Source of the DNA: Fidelibacterota bacterium | Lineage (GTDB): Bacteria; Fidelibacterota; SORT01 | Length of the DNA stretch: 53,916 nt | Assembly (NCBI GenBank): GCA_022571215.1 | Contig: JACZYG010000016.1 | Span: 1-53,916, forward strand | Reading direction: 5' to 3' | Part shown: positions 33,533-42,769 of the stretch, one piece after another | How positions within the stretch are numbered: position 1 is the first letter of the stretch | Layout of the letters: every line of letters starts with the position of its first letter | Program-made: the position numbers and the translations under genes | Notes under the pieces: generated by a model | Seen by the model: only the letters and a program-made list of their open reading frames with translations | The model's database searches: none | Told to the model about the DNA's origin: nothing

Positions 33533-36532
33533 TTAAAAACTAACCTTAATGCCTACAGCTACCTCACGCGGTGGTCCGAACAAATCGGTCCCCTGATCAA
33601 GTTTCCAATGTGCGCGATTTTCCAGATTTATTGCCTCATAAAGTTGTACATAAAGGTCTCCATCAGGTCCTTCAATCACCTTTTGACTTAGATCGGGATT
33701 TGTAAGGAAACCGTCATCATAAGCATTACCCGTACGGTTATACACATTTATTACATTTCTACGGTTAAAGAGATTGGCAACATACATATAGATGCTTGCA
33801 TTCATATTCCCAATTTTTATCCCTTTATCAACCTTCAGATCAGTAGTGAACATCCAAGGCGTGGTGGAGTTGCCAATAGGCTCTAACGGGTTTCTGCCGC
33901 GTGGATCACCATCGGTTAATAAAGCTCCAGCATCTATCGATCTTTGACCGAGACCCCCTCCCGAGAGCGTGAATCGATGACCACTATTGAAATTCAACAG
34001 GAAGTTTACTCCGCTGTTCGCAAACAGCCCTGCCGGACCTTTGTCCGAACCGCTGAACCTGTAGTCAAAGTTAATTGAACCACGATGCCTTTGCTCAAAC
34101 CTGAGCGGCGTGATAAGCGTCGGTACGTCACTCTCCAACTCGATTGCGCCTGTTCTTGAATTCGGGAATGAATTTGTTCCCCTTGCGTCAGTCAACGAAT
34201 AGTTTAACATAGTCAATATCCGGTTTACCCTGCGCGTGCGGAACGTAAATTCTAATCCCTTGATTACGGCGAAGTCGCCGTTTACATAGACGTTATAATC
34301 TCCAGCCGCAGCGCCGGACACAACATCAACCCTGTCAATCGTCAACTGTCCTTCGGTGTTCTTATAGAACAACGTTATATCGAAAGAAGCTTGCGAGGCA
34401 ACCTGCTGGTTAAACCCGATTTCAAATTGCGATGTGATTATCGGCTTCAAGTCAAACCCTATAGGATCGTTGATAAAGTTTTGACCGCCGAATACAGTCG
34501 CCATAAATCTACGTGTAGAAAAAGCGTCACCCAGATCAGGTGACTGAGCGAATCTGCCGAACTGTAGATGGAAAACAGTCCGTTCACTAATTGGAAACGC
34601 CAATCCCAATCTCGGCTGCCATATGGTAGTAGCCTCTGATCTTGATAAACTTTCCTCAAAAACCGTTTCATTACGTCCATCAAATCCCGGATTCTCCGAA
34701 TCGGCAAGAGTCCAGGTACCAAGATCAAATCGATCGACTCTCAGACCTACATTTACTATGATATCGTTAACTTCAATTTTATCGTTTATATACGCAGAAA
34801 AGAATTTGGGACGCTTAGCATCATCTACGCCACTCGATACCTCGTTTCCAAATTCATCGTAACCAAACCCCGCAACACCGCTTCTCCTGAGTTGCGCTCT
34901 CGCTGATTCATTTTGAGCGTCTAAATCAGCCTGGAACGCAGGATTTATATTTAGCAAACTATTCAGAGATACGACACCAAAGGCTCCAAAGTCATATTGT
35001 CTAATTTCCCATGTTTTAAGAGACGCGCCCACTCTAATATCGTGATTATCCTTTTGAGTCTGTAAGTTCGAACTGTATTCTATGTATTTCTGTTCACGCT
35101 TACTATATCCCGAGACAATATCTCCGGGTCTCTGGAATCTAAAACCTGCTATATTATAGTCTTGAGGCGGCGTTGTAGCTGCTTTATACTGCCACGTTTC
35201 GCCTATCGCCTTACCCGCGTCGGCTACCTTAGCGCTGTCTCCGGAATCCAGTAGCGATTGAAAAACAAATTCACCGTCCGTTATGAAGTTAGGATCGTAC
35301 TGCTGCCAGTTAAATTCATATAGAGCGACATTCGCATCCCAAACGGTGTTTTTCGAGATGAAATAACTTGCTTTCAAGTTAAGCAGTCTGTTTTGTTCAT
35401 CAAACTGGGGAGTTCTAGATTCATTGAAAATTCTGTAAATCGGTCTATCGTTTCGTATACGTTCCCTTGATGTGACTGCAGCGCTGAGCCTAAGTATCAA
35501 AGGATTCATATCATACAGCAGTGTACCGTTAAATGTATTCCGTTCATCACTACGCCTGGAAATACTTCCCCCGTCCCATTTTACAAGAATGGTATCTTCC
35601 GTTGAACCGCCCGAAGCTCCAGTATCACCTTGTCTTCCAAGGTCAAACGGAGTATTGAACCCTGGAGCATAATCGTCTACCTTCCTGTTTTCGAAAGCCA
35701 GGAAATATCTTGCTGACCCTAACGGACCGCCTATTGTTGCCGTAACGTCATTATACCCGTAAGAAACGGTTTCACCTTCATCATCAAGAAAACCGTCGGT
35801 TTCATATTGTATCGATGAATGAAATTTACTCTTTCCGGTTTTGAAAGTCTGCTGCACAATTCCTGATACCGCCCCGCCAATTTCGGCTCCGAAGCCGCCT
35901 GAAAGAACTTTTACTTCCTCTAATGCCTCAGCTATTGTATTTACGGAATTATCCGACAGTAAAGCTGGATTGCCTGAACCTACAATTGCATTGGTTCCCG
36001 CGCCTTCCAAGGTAAATCCGGTTTCTTCCGATCTACCGCCACGAATGAAAACTTCACTGTTTTGGACAACAACACCGGCTTGAAGAGCGTAAATATTTTC
36101 GACAACTCTCGTTGCCAAGTTTTCTATTGCTTCAGTGTCCATAGTCCTAACGGCATTTGTAGCGGTCAGGTTTACAAGCGGAGTTTCGGCAACTATTATA
36201 ACAGCCTCGCCCGCTATCGCTGAAGAGGAGAGTTCAAAGTGCACGTTGGTAGTAAGATCACTCGATACTTTAATATTTTCGTATGTTAAGTCGGCGTATC
36301 CTATAAATGCCGCCTTTACGCTGTATGTTCCTACAGGCACACGTAAAATATTAAATTTTCCGTTGGCATCGGTCGATGCGCCAAGGGAAGTACCCACTAC
36401 AAGCACATTAGTACCCGCTAATGGATCGCCCGTCTCGGCATCAATTACCGTTCCGGAAATTTTACCATTTATTCCTGCAAGAGCTAACGTGGGTATCATA
36501 ATTAAAATCATGAATAGACTTAATCGTTTCAT
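33533..36532 (-). CDS. TonB-dependent receptor with carboxypeptidase-regulatory-like domain
   Basis: A 999-residue receptor. Signal peptide (residues 4-18, ALAG), then a carboxypeptidase-regulatory-like domain (GKISGTVIDAETGDPLAGTNV to about residue 105), plug (EAIENLATRVVENIYALQAG, VFIRGGRSEETGFTLEGAG, LEEVKVLSGGFGAEIGGAVSGIVQQTFK) and a long barrel ending VGIKVSF. It is the first gene of the operon with the sorted protein and PorV-like protein, with GGAG 9 bases before the ATG and two candidate promoters 110-235 bases upstream. The plug lacks a recognisable ligand-specific feature. Confidence 0.93.
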   Translation of the reverse strand: MKRLSLFMILIMIPTLALAGINGKISGTVIDAETGDPLAGTNVLVVGTSLGASTDANGKFNILRVPVGTYSVKAAFIGYADLTYENIKVSSDLTTNVHFELSSSAIAGEAVIIVAETPLVNLTATNAVRTMDTEAIENLATRVVENIYALQAGVVVQNSEVFIRGGRSEETGFTLEGAGTNAIVGSGNPALLSDNSVNTIAEALEEVKVLSGGFGAEIGGAVSGIVQQTFKTGKSKFHSSIQYETDGFLDDEGETVSYGYNDVTATIGGPLGSARYFLAFENRKVDDYAPGFNTPFDLGRQGDTGASGGSTEDTILVKWDGGSISRRSDERNTFNGTLLYDMNPLILRLSAAVTSRERIRNDRPIYRIFNESRTPQFDEQNRLLNLKASYFISKNTVWDANVALYEFNWQQYDPNFITDGEFVFQSLLDSGDSAKVADAGKAIGETWQYKAATTPPQDYNIAGFRFQRPGDIVSGYSKREQKYIEYSSNLQTQKDNHDIRVGASLKTWEIRQYDFGAFGVVSLNSLLNINPAFQADLDAQNESARAQLRRSGVAGFGYDEFGNEVSSGVDDAKRPKFFSAYINDKIEVNDIIVNVGLRVDRFDLGTWTLADSENPGFDGRNETVFEESLSRSEATTIWQPRLGLAFPISERTVFHLQFGRFAQSPDLGDAFSTRRFMATVFGGQNFINDPIGFDLKPIITSQFEIGFNQQVASQASFDITLFYKNTEGQLTIDRVDVVSGAAAGDYNVYVNGDFAVIKGLEFTFRTRRVNRILTMLNYSLTDARGTNSFPNSRTGAIELESDVPTLITPLRFEQRHRGSINFDYRFSGSDKGPAGLFANSGVNFLLNFNSGHRFTLSGGGLGQRSIDAGALLTDGDPRGRNPLEPIGNSTTPWMFTTDLKVDKGIKIGNMNASIYMYVANLFNRRNVINVYNRTGNAYDDGFLTNPDLSQKVIEGPDGDLYVQLYEAINLENRAHWKLDQGTDLFGPPREVAVGIKVSF

Positions 36533-36640
36533 AGTAGATCTCTCCTACTTTTCTATTTTGGCCTGTTGACCGTGTTCAGCATTTTTAAAATAAAAATGTT
36601 TACGTAAATTGCTTGGAAGTCTTGTAACAATAAAACTGTT

Positions 36641-36669
36641 ATTATGCATAAAATTTCGCCCTTGTACAA
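36641..36669 (-). promoter_or_regulatory. candidate promoter (proximal) for the TonB receptor operon
   Basis: Minus-strand TTGTAC, 17 bp, CATAAT, giving a 5' UTR of about 100 bases before the ATG at 36532. Confidence 0.4.
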
Positions 36670-36738
36670 TCCCTTACGTTACTGTACTCAGCTGCTTTTC
36701 CTTTTTTTACAATCATAGTAAAACGTGTTAACGGGAGA

Positions 36739-36767
36739 AGCTATCAATCTCAACCAATGTTGTCAAG
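36739..36767 (-). promoter_or_regulatory. candidate promoter (distal) for the TonB receptor operon
   Basis: Minus-strand TTGACA, 17 bp, TAGCTT, giving a 5' UTR near 200 bases. The rest of the 369-bp interval 36533-36901 is AT-rich and holds no gene I can see apart from these sites and the trp leader promoter. Confidence 0.45.
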
Positions 36768-36862
36768 TAATATTTTATTTTTTCTTTTCAATTAATTTTA
36801 CGTCATCAAATCAAGATGGTTTCTGAGAAATATTCATAAAATTGGAAAACAAAATAAATAAC

Positions 36863-36891
36863 TTGACATCCATCCATCATCTCTATATATT
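36863..36891 (+). promoter_or_regulatory. promoter of the aromatic superoperon
   Basis: TTGACA (36863-36868), exactly 17 bp, TATATT (36886-36891), preceded by an A/T-rich stretch like an UP element. The predicted start is at about 36898, only about 4 bases before the leader ATG. Confidence 0.8.
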
Positions 36892-36901
36892 CCTGCCGCT
36901 T

Positions 36902-36979
36902 ATGGATGCACTGACTACATTTAGAAACTTTTACGCTTATTGGTGGTATTATAACCGCGCAGAGGGCGTACTTATGTAG
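36902..36979 (+). CDS. trpL: aromatic amino-acid leader peptide (attenuator)
   Basis: A 25-codon frame, ATG to TAG. Codons 7-17 read F-R-N-F-Y-A-Y-W-W-Y-Y: two Phe (TTT), four Tyr and tandem Trp TGG TGG (36941-36946). It ends 30 bases before a Rho-independent terminator that precedes trpE, and lies just after a consensus promoter. That is the layout of a ribosome-mediated attenuator. The codon set matches the operon, which makes precursors of all three amino acids. There is no room for a Shine-Dalgarno site, so it would be translated from a nearly leaderless mRNA, as known for trpL of Sinorhizobium and some actinobacteria. The symbol trpL is used for convenience. Confidence 0.82.
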   Translation: MDALTTFRNFYAYWWYYNRAEGVLM

Positions 36980-37009
36980 CCAGCACCATATAAAAAATCA
37001 GTATACTCG

Positions 37010-37040
37010 CCTGCCAATTGAAAACTCGGCAGGTTTTTTT
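37010..37040 (+). terminator. attenuator terminator upstream of trpE
   Basis: Stem CCTGCC (37010-37015)/GGCAGG (37028-37033), 12-base loop, then seven T (37034-37040), ending 22 bases before the trpE ATG. A competing antiterminator is possible: GCA and GGCG of leader codons 20-23 (36959-36961, 36965-36968) can pair with CGCCTGC (37008-37014), which includes the 5' half of the stem. Confidence 0.82.
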
Positions 37041-37062
37041 AATTTTAAAATTTAGGATTTGT

Positions 37063-38577
37063 ATGAATACTACCACATTCGATGAGTTTATAAAGCTTTG
37101 CCAAACTAAACCTAAGGGAAAATCAGGGCTTATTGTCCCAATCTATCGTAAAGTTCTTGCAGACCTGATCACACCGGTCAATGCATATTTAAGGATTCGT
37201 AATTCGTCAGTTTACTCATTTTTGCTTGAAAGCGTCGAGGGCGAAGAACGGTTTGCCCGTTATTCCTTTCTTGGTTTCGGACCGTCTGAACTTCTGACAC
37301 TGAGTAACAATAGAGTTACACTCACTATGTCCGGAGTTGTAAATGAATTTACAGGGAACGGCATAGACCAGCTTCGTGAAATTATATCAAAATACGATTC
37401 GGTTGATCTTCCCGAACTACCTCCTTTTACCGGAGGAGCAGTTGGATATATTTCCTACGATGCGGTGAGACAGTTCTTTAATCTTAACGAAAGTTCACAT
37501 CACGATTCCGACAAGAATCAGCCACCCGAGCTGCAGTTTGCGTTTTACAGAACCATAATGGCGTTCGATCATTTCAAGCATCAAGCGATACTAATCAGCA
37601 ATGTTTTTCTTGATTCCAACGAGCTCAAGAATATGAACGCGACCGTTCTTAAAGAAAAATATGAATCAGCAATTAAAAATATCAGCTCTCTTGAATCTAT
37701 TATTAATAAACCGGTCGAACACAAGCCTGATCCGATAAAGCATGATGACTATAAGGAAAGCTTCGATAAAAAGAGTTATCTTGAAGCGGTTCTGAAAGCT
37801 AAAGAACATATAGTTGAAGGTGACGCGTTTCAGATAGTTCTATCCCGTAGAGAGGAAATCACAAACCATCCCGAACCGTTCGAGATATATAGAGCCCTGC
37901 GAACAATAAATCCCTCTCCATATCTTTTTTATCTCGAAATGGATGGACAGACTATTGCAGGCTCCTCCCCCGAGATGCTCGTAAAGGTTGAAAACAGGAA
38001 GGTCCAGGTAAGACCCATCGCAGGCACACGACCGAGAGGTTCCACCGGAGCCGAAGACGAAGCGTTAGAAACGGAACTCAGAAAAGACGAAAAGGAACGG
38101 GCTGAACATGCCATGTTAGTTGACCTTGGAAGGAATGACCTTGGGAAGGTATCCAAATATGGAACGGTAAAAGTTTCTGAGTTGATGGTTGTTGAAAAAT
38201 ACTCTCACGTCATGCACTTAGTAAGTCGGGTCACAGGCGAACTTTCTGATGATAAGGATTGTCTTGATGCGTTGACGGCCACATTTCCGGCCGGAACCGT
38301 TACCGGCGCTCCAAAGAAGCGGGCGATGGAGATAATAGATGAACTCGAACCGGTCAAAAGAGGCATTTATGCCGGAGCCGTCGGTTATCTGGACTACAAG
38401 GGAAATCTCGATACATGCATTGCCATTAGGACCATAACGTTCAAAGACGGCAAGGCGAGTATTCAGGCAGGAGCCGGCATCGTCTATGATTCCGTACCGG
38501 AAAACGAATATGATGAGTGCGGGAACAAAGCAAAAGTTCTCAAAGAAGCTATTTCAATGGCTGCGAAAGGATTATAA
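37063..38577 (+). CDS. trpE: anthranilate synthase component I
   Basis: The start is placed at the ATG at 37063, preceded by TTAGGA; an earlier in-frame TTG would fall inside the terminator hairpin. The 504-residue enzyme converts chorismate and ammonia (from TrpG) to anthranilate. The feedback-inhibition motif LLES (about residues 53-56) is intact, so tryptophan inhibition is expected. The chorismate-binding domain has SPEMLVKVENRKVQVRPIAGT, the ATFPAGTVTGAPKKRAME block and the closing GAGIVYDSVPENEYDEC. First structural gene of the 14-kb operon, regulated by the upstream attenuator and separated by one base from trpG. Confidence 0.97.
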   Translation: MNTTTFDEFIKLCQTKPKGKSGLIVPIYRKVLADLITPVNAYLRIRNSSVYSFLLESVEGEERFARYSFLGFGPSELLTLSNNRVTLTMSGVVNEFTGNGIDQLREIISKYDSVDLPELPPFTGGAVGYISYDAVRQFFNLNESSHHDSDKNQPPELQFAFYRTIMAFDHFKHQAILISNVFLDSNELKNMNATVLKEKYESAIKNISSLESIINKPVEHKPDPIKHDDYKESFDKKSYLEAVLKAKEHIVEGDAFQIVLSRREEITNHPEPFEIYRALRTINPSPYLFYLEMDGQTIAGSSPEMLVKVENRKVQVRPIAGTRPRGSTGAEDEALETELRKDEKERAEHAMLVDLGRNDLGKVSKYGTVKVSELMVVEKYSHVMHLVSRVTGELSDDKDCLDALTATFPAGTVTGAPKKRAMEIIDELEPVKRGIYAGAVGYLDYKGNLDTCIAIRTITFKDGKASIQAGAGIVYDSVPENEYDECGNKAKVLKEAISMAAKGL

Positions 38578-38578
38578 A

Positions 38579-39166
38579 TTGATAGTGGTCATAGATAACT
38601 ATGATTCGTTTACCTATAACCTTGTTCAGTACTTCGGTGAACTCGGCTCCGAGATAAAAGTATTTCTGAATGATGAAATAAAAGTCGAAGAGATCGATCA
38701 ACTGAATCCGGAAGCCCTTATAATCTCACCCGGACCGGGAAGACCGCAAGATGCCGGAATCTCAATGGATGCCATAAGAAAGCTCGGGCCTAAAATCCCT
38801 ACGCTCGGAATCTGTCTTGGTCATCAATGTATCGGCGAAATCTATGGAGGCAGAGTGACCCACGCAAAAGAGATTCTTCATGGCAAAACATCGCTTATAA
38901 GGCATAATGGGCATCCGTTGTTTGACCGAGTTTCTAATCCCTTCAAAGCCACAAGGTATCACAGTCTGATTGTTGAGGAATCGAATCTGCCTGAGGAACT
39001 CGTCCCGATAGCAACTGCGGAAGACGGAACTCTCATGGCGATCGCTCATAAAGAATACCCGATATTCGGATTACAGTTCCATCCGGAATCTATCTTTACG
39101 AATGTCGGAATGCATATTCTTGATAACTTTCTTAAAATCGCCTCAACTACTGATTCGAGATTATGA
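38579..39166 (+). CDS. trpG: anthranilate synthase component II (glutamine amidotransferase)
   Basis: I start at TTG 38579, one base after the trpE stop, because the family N-terminus is MIVVIDNYDSFTYNLVQY; a longer frame from 38486 would read through the end of trpE. The 195 residues are of normal length. The class-I amidotransferase triad is present: Cys in LGICLGHQCIGE (near residue 78) and His-Glu in LQFHPESI (near 168-170). It supplies ammonia to TrpE. It lacks fusion to TrpD. Stop overlaps the trpD ATG by 4 bp. Confidence 0.95.
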   Translation: MIVVIDNYDSFTYNLVQYFGELGSEIKVFLNDEIKVEEIDQLNPEALIISPGPGRPQDAGISMDAIRKLGPKIPTLGICLGHQCIGEIYGGRVTHAKEILHGKTSLIRHNGHPLFDRVSNPFKATRYHSLIVEESNLPEELVPIATAEDGTLMAIAHKEYPIFGLQFHPESIFTNVGMHILDNFLKIASTTDSRL

Positions 39167-40182
39167 TGTTACAGACCTATCTCTCCAAACTAATTGAAGG
39201 CGATTCTCTGACCAGAAACGAAGCAACTGAGGCTATGGATTCTATAATGAGCGGTGATACGCCTGCCACTCAAATCGCGGCGTTTCTCGTCGCCATGCGA
39301 ATGAAAGGAGAAAACTCCGAAGAAGTCACCGGATTTGTAGAATCGATGCGTTCAAATGCCACTCCTATTAATACAGATGCCGAATCGTTGCTCGACATGT
39401 GTGGAACGGGCGGGGACGGCGCGGGGACGTTCAATATTTCCACGATAGCGTCTATCGTAGCTGCCGCCGGAGGAATCAGCGTTGCCAAGCACGGTAACAG
39501 GGCGGTCTCCTCAAAATGCGGCTCGGCTGATTTGTTCAACGCGCTTGGAGTCAATATAGAGATGCCTGTCGAACGGCTCGGCGATTGTCTTAACGAAACC
39601 GGATACGCGTTTCTATTTGCTCCGTTGCTCCATCCAGCCATGAAACATGCTATAGCTCCCCGCAGAGAATTAAAGATAAGAACCGTATTCAATTTGCTCG
39701 GACCGATGACGAATCCCGCAAGCCCTACCTTACAACTTTTGGGTGTTTATGATTTTGAACTGGCTGAACTCGTTGCGGAAGTGTTACGGAACATAGGCGT
39801 TAAAAGAGCTCTCGTGGTTCATGGTTCAGATGGGTTGGATGAGATCACCCTTACGGGAAAAACAATGTGTGTTGAATTAGACGGGGACAATATAAGTAGA
39901 TTAGATCTCACCCCCGGATCATTCGGACTGCCGCAACTTTCAACAGTTGATATTTCGGGAGAGTTCGAGCCGGATGAATGCGCGCTGATCGCCACCAATA
40001 TCCTTTCAGGTGAAAAAGGACCCAAGAGAGACATCGTCGTAGCGAATTCTGCTGTCGGTCTTTATTTAGGCGGAAAAGAAGATTCTATTGAAAAGGCGGC
40101 GCGGTTAGCGGAGGAGCTGTTAGACAGCGGAAAGGCTTTGGAGCTGCTTGAAAATTTCAGCGGGTTTACGAACAGAGCATGA
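39163..40182 (+). CDS. trpD: anthranilate phosphoribosyltransferase
   Basis: A 339-residue class-III phosphoribosyltransferase joining anthranilate to PRPP. The glycine loop CGTGGDGAGTFNIST begins near residue 80, and KHGNRAVSSKCGSAD (anthranilate and PRPP contacts) lies near 109. The DGLDEITLTG element near 225 carries the Asp-Glu pair that binds Mg. Its ATG overlaps trpG and its stop overlaps trpC, each by 4 bp. Confidence 0.97.
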   Translation: MMLQTYLSKLIEGDSLTRNEATEAMDSIMSGDTPATQIAAFLVAMRMKGENSEEVTGFVESMRSNATPINTDAESLLDMCGTGGDGAGTFNISTIASIVAAAGGISVAKHGNRAVSSKCGSADLFNALGVNIEMPVERLGDCLNETGYAFLFAPLLHPAMKHAIAPRRELKIRTVFNLLGPMTNPASPTLQLLGVYDFELAELVAEVLRNIGVKRALVVHGSDGLDEITLTGKTMCVELDGDNISRLDLTPGSFGLPQLSTVDISGEFEPDECALIATNILSGEKGPKRDIVVANSAVGLYLGGKEDSIEKAARLAEELLDSGKALELLENFSGFTNRA

Positions 40183-40976
40183 ACAGGTTAGACAAAATCG
40201 TAACTCATAGGATAGAGGCTATCGCTCGAAGGATAAAGGATAAATCCGTTCTGAAGATTCGGACTGACGCGGAATCAATGCCCCCTGTTCTCGACTTCAG
40301 AAAATCGCTTATCTCAACTAACGGTGAAACACGAATTATATCAGAAGTGAAAAAAACTTCACCGACCGCCGACTTCGGGGGCAAATCCTTAGACGCTGTC
40401 CGTATAGCTCTCGCGTATGAATCAGCCGGCGCATCCTCAATCTCCGTTCTGACAGAACCTGAATTCTTCTCAGGCTCCATGGAGGACCTTCTGAACATAA
40501 AAAAATCCGTCCGCATACCGATCCTTTGTAAAGATTTTATTATAGACCCGTTCCAAATTTACGAAGCGCGCGCGGCAGGAGCGGACGCGATCCTTCTCAT
40601 AGCGGCAATATTAGACCCTTATGAGCTGAAAGATTTTATCTCTATATGCCGTCTTGTCGGTATCGTGCCGTTTGTTGAGATCACTGACGAGTCCGACGCG
40701 GAAAACGCCTTGAACAATGACCTTGACCTTATCGGAATCAATTGCAGAAATCTGAAAACCTTTGAGCTCGACCGTTCAGTTTTTAAAGAGCTTTCCGCGA
40801 ATATCCCTAAAAGCATTTTGATAATCGCTGAAAGCGGCATCAACGGCAAAGAGGACCTGTCATATATTAATGAACTCGGAATCTACTCAGCCCTTATAGG
40901 CTCGCTCTTTATGAAAACGGACGATCCCGGAGAGGCTCTACGCGGATTGCTAAGTGAGAATCATGACCGAAATTAA
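40179..40976 (+). CDS. trpC: indole-3-glycerol phosphate synthase
   Basis: A 265-residue (beta/alpha)8 enzyme turning CdRP into indole-3-glycerol phosphate. The first catalytic lysine lies in SEVKKTSPTADFGG (near residue 56; SP is followed by Thr where Ser is more usual), the second in ILCKDFIIDPFQIYEARAAGADAILLI, then GINCRNLKTFELD and IIAESGI with the catalytic Glu and Asn. It is not fused to TrpF. It ends 14 bases inside trpF. Confidence 0.96.
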   Translation: MNRLDKIVTHRIEAIARRIKDKSVLKIRTDAESMPPVLDFRKSLISTNGETRIISEVKKTSPTADFGGKSLDAVRIALAYESAGASSISVLTEPEFFSGSMEDLLNIKKSVRIPILCKDFIIDPFQIYEARAAGADAILLIAAILDPYELKDFISICRLVGIVPFVEITDESDAENALNNDLDLIGINCRNLKTFELDRSVFKELSANIPKSILIIAESGINGKEDLSYINELGIYSALIGSLFMKTDDPGEALRGLLSENHDRN

Positions 40977-41586
40977 AATTTGCGGCATCACCACTCCTGC
41001 CGACGCGCTGCTCGCCTGTGAATATGGAGCAAAAATGATAGGGATGATATTCTACCGTAAAAGTCCTCGTTTTATCTCAAACAATGCCGCTGAAAAAATT
41101 GTTCAGGTTCTGCCGGAAACCGTTCTTCCGGTTGGAGTTTTTGTGAATCCTACGGTAGAAGAGATCAGTTCGGCAATTGACGCCACCGGAATCAGGGCTT
41201 TGCAAATTCACGCTGATCTTGTCATCGAGGAGTTTGGTAAACTGGATCTGCCAATAATCCGGGCATACTCGATAAGCGCTGAAAACGATTTTGATTCCGT
41301 CAGGGGAAACGGCTCGGACTATTTTCTCCTTGATAATAAAGAGCTCAACAGCTACGGCGGAACAGGCAAGAGATTCGATTGGGAGATCATACCGTCCGGT
41401 TTAAGGAGAGACCGGATGATACTCGCGGGTGGCATCAATGCCGAAAACGTCTCCGTGGCTATCTCAACTGTCAAGCCGGCTTTTCTCGACATATCAAGCG
41501 GGGTGGAATCCTCACCGGGAATTAAGGATAAAATGAAATTAGAACAACTCTTCAATGCGGTGGAAAGAGCAAATAGTGGACTTTAA
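40963..41586 (+). CDS. trpF: phosphoribosylanthranilate isomerase
   Basis: The start is at the ATG at 40963 ([15 protein letters not shown]), where family proteins begin, rather than the GTG nine bases before. The 207-residue barrel has the catalytic Cys of KICGI and Asp in the FLLDNKE segment, and [10 protein letters not shown] after strand 2. It isomerises phosphoribosylanthranilate to CdRP between the TrpD and TrpC steps. Gene overlaps are 14 bp with trpC and 11 bp with trpB. Confidence 0.95.
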   Translation: MTEIKICGITTPADALLACEYGAKMIGMIFYRKSPRFISNNAAEKIVQVLPETVLPVGVFVNPTVEEISSAIDATGIRALQIHADLVIEEFGKLDLPIIRAYSISAENDFDSVRGNGSDYFLLDNKELNSYGGTGKRFDWEIIPSGLRRDRMILAGGINAENVSVAISTVKPAFLDISSGVESSPGIKDKMKLEQLFNAVERANSGL

Positions 41587-42769
41587 AAACTATAACTTGC
41601 CAGACGAATCAGGTCATTTCGGTGATTACGGAGGAAGTTTCGTTCCGGAAACACTTGTGCCTGCTCTCAACGAACTTGAAAGCGCATTCAGAACCGCATG
41701 GGTTGATGAGGATTTTCAATCTGAATTCGATCATCTATTGAAAAATTATTCCGGGCGACCCACGCCGCTCTACTTTGCGGATAAACTCAGTTCTATGTTA
41801 GGCGGGGCGAAAATATACCTGAAGCGTGAAGACCTCGGACATACCGGTTCGCACAAGATAAATAACACAATCGGTCAAGCTCTGCTTGCGATGAGGATGG
41901 GCAAAAAACGAATCATAGCAGAGACCGGCGCGGGTCAGCACGGACTTGCCGTGGCTACAGTCGCCGCAAAATTCGGATTGAACGCCGTAGTGTACATGGG
42001 TCGCGAAGATACCCTGCGTCAGTCTCTTAACGTTCGAAAGATGGAGCTGCTTGGCGCGGAGGTCATTCCTGTCGACTCGGGAAGTAAGACTTTGAAAGAT
42101 GCCATCAACGAGGCGATTCGGGACTGGGTCACAAATGTCGAGGATTCTTTTTATATGATCGGTTCGGTTGTGGGTCCTCACCCCTACCCTCTTATGGTTC
42201 GTAACTTTCAACGGATAATAGGACTCGAAGCGAAGAAACAATTTGAAGAGATCGAATCTGCTATTCCGGCTGCGCTTGTGGCTTGTGTCGGCGGCGGCAG
42301 TAATTCGATTGGATTATTCCATCCGTTTCTATCAACTGACACGGAAATGTACGGCGTTGAAGGCGGAGGCAAGAATTTAGAGTTGGGAAACCACTCGGCT
42401 ACCCTCTCCGAAGGCTCGCCTGGAATCCTGCACGGAAGCCTCTCGTACATTCTTCAGGATTCAAACGGTCAGATTTCCCCTGCGGATTCAGTCGCGCCCG
42501 GATTGGATTATCCGGGTTCGGGACCGGAGCATTCTTACTTGAAAGATTGCGGCAGAATACAGTACTCCTCAGTCAGCGACGCGGAAGCGCTTGCGGCATT
42601 TAAACATCTTTCAAGAACAGAAGGCATCATTCCCGCTATCGAGTCGTCACATGCCATCGCCAAGGTTATGCAAATAGCCGCCGACTATAAAAAGAGCGAT
42701 GGTATCATCGTCTGTTTATCGGGCAGAGGCGATAAGGATTTTTCAAAAGAGGTTTCTGATGGAGAATAG
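41576..42769 (+). CDS. trpB: tryptophan synthase beta chain
   Basis: PLP-dependent enzyme joining indole and serine. I favour GTG 41576 (reading [20 protein letters not shown]), with GGAAAGAG upstream; an ATG at 41555 would add seven residues and extend the overlap with trpF. The product has 397 residues. Blocks: [14 protein letters not shown], the Schiff-base lysine in [10 protein letters not shown] (near residue 94), [16 protein letters not shown], and the phosphate loop [10 protein letters not shown]. This is the TrpB1-type partner of TrpA. Stop overlaps trpA by 11 bp. Confidence 0.96.
   Translation: MDFKNYNLPDESGHFGDYGGSFVPETLVPALNELESAFRTAWVDEDFQSEFDHLLKNYSGRPTPLYFADKLSSMLGGAKIYLKREDLGHTGSHKINNTIGQALLAMRMGKKRIIAETGAGQHGLAVATVAAKFGLNAVVYMGREDTLRQSLNVRKMELLGAEVIPVDSGSKTLKDAINEAIRDWVTNVEDSFYMIGSVVGPHPYPLMVRNFQRIIGLEAKKQFEEIESAIPAALVACVGGGSNSIGLFHPFLSTDTEMYGVEGGGKNLELGNHSATLSEGSPGILHGSLSYILQDSNGQISPADSVAPGLDYPGSGPEHSYLKDCGRIQYSSVSDAEALAAFKHLSRTEGIIPAIESSHAIAKVMQIAADYKKSDGIIVCLSGRGDKDFSKEVSDGE

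Noticed and set aside
36892-36898. CCTGCCG just before the leader is the reverse complement of CGGCAGG in the terminator
   Set aside because: With the predicted start at about 36898 it lies in the promoter and would not be in the RNA; seven bases can match by chance.
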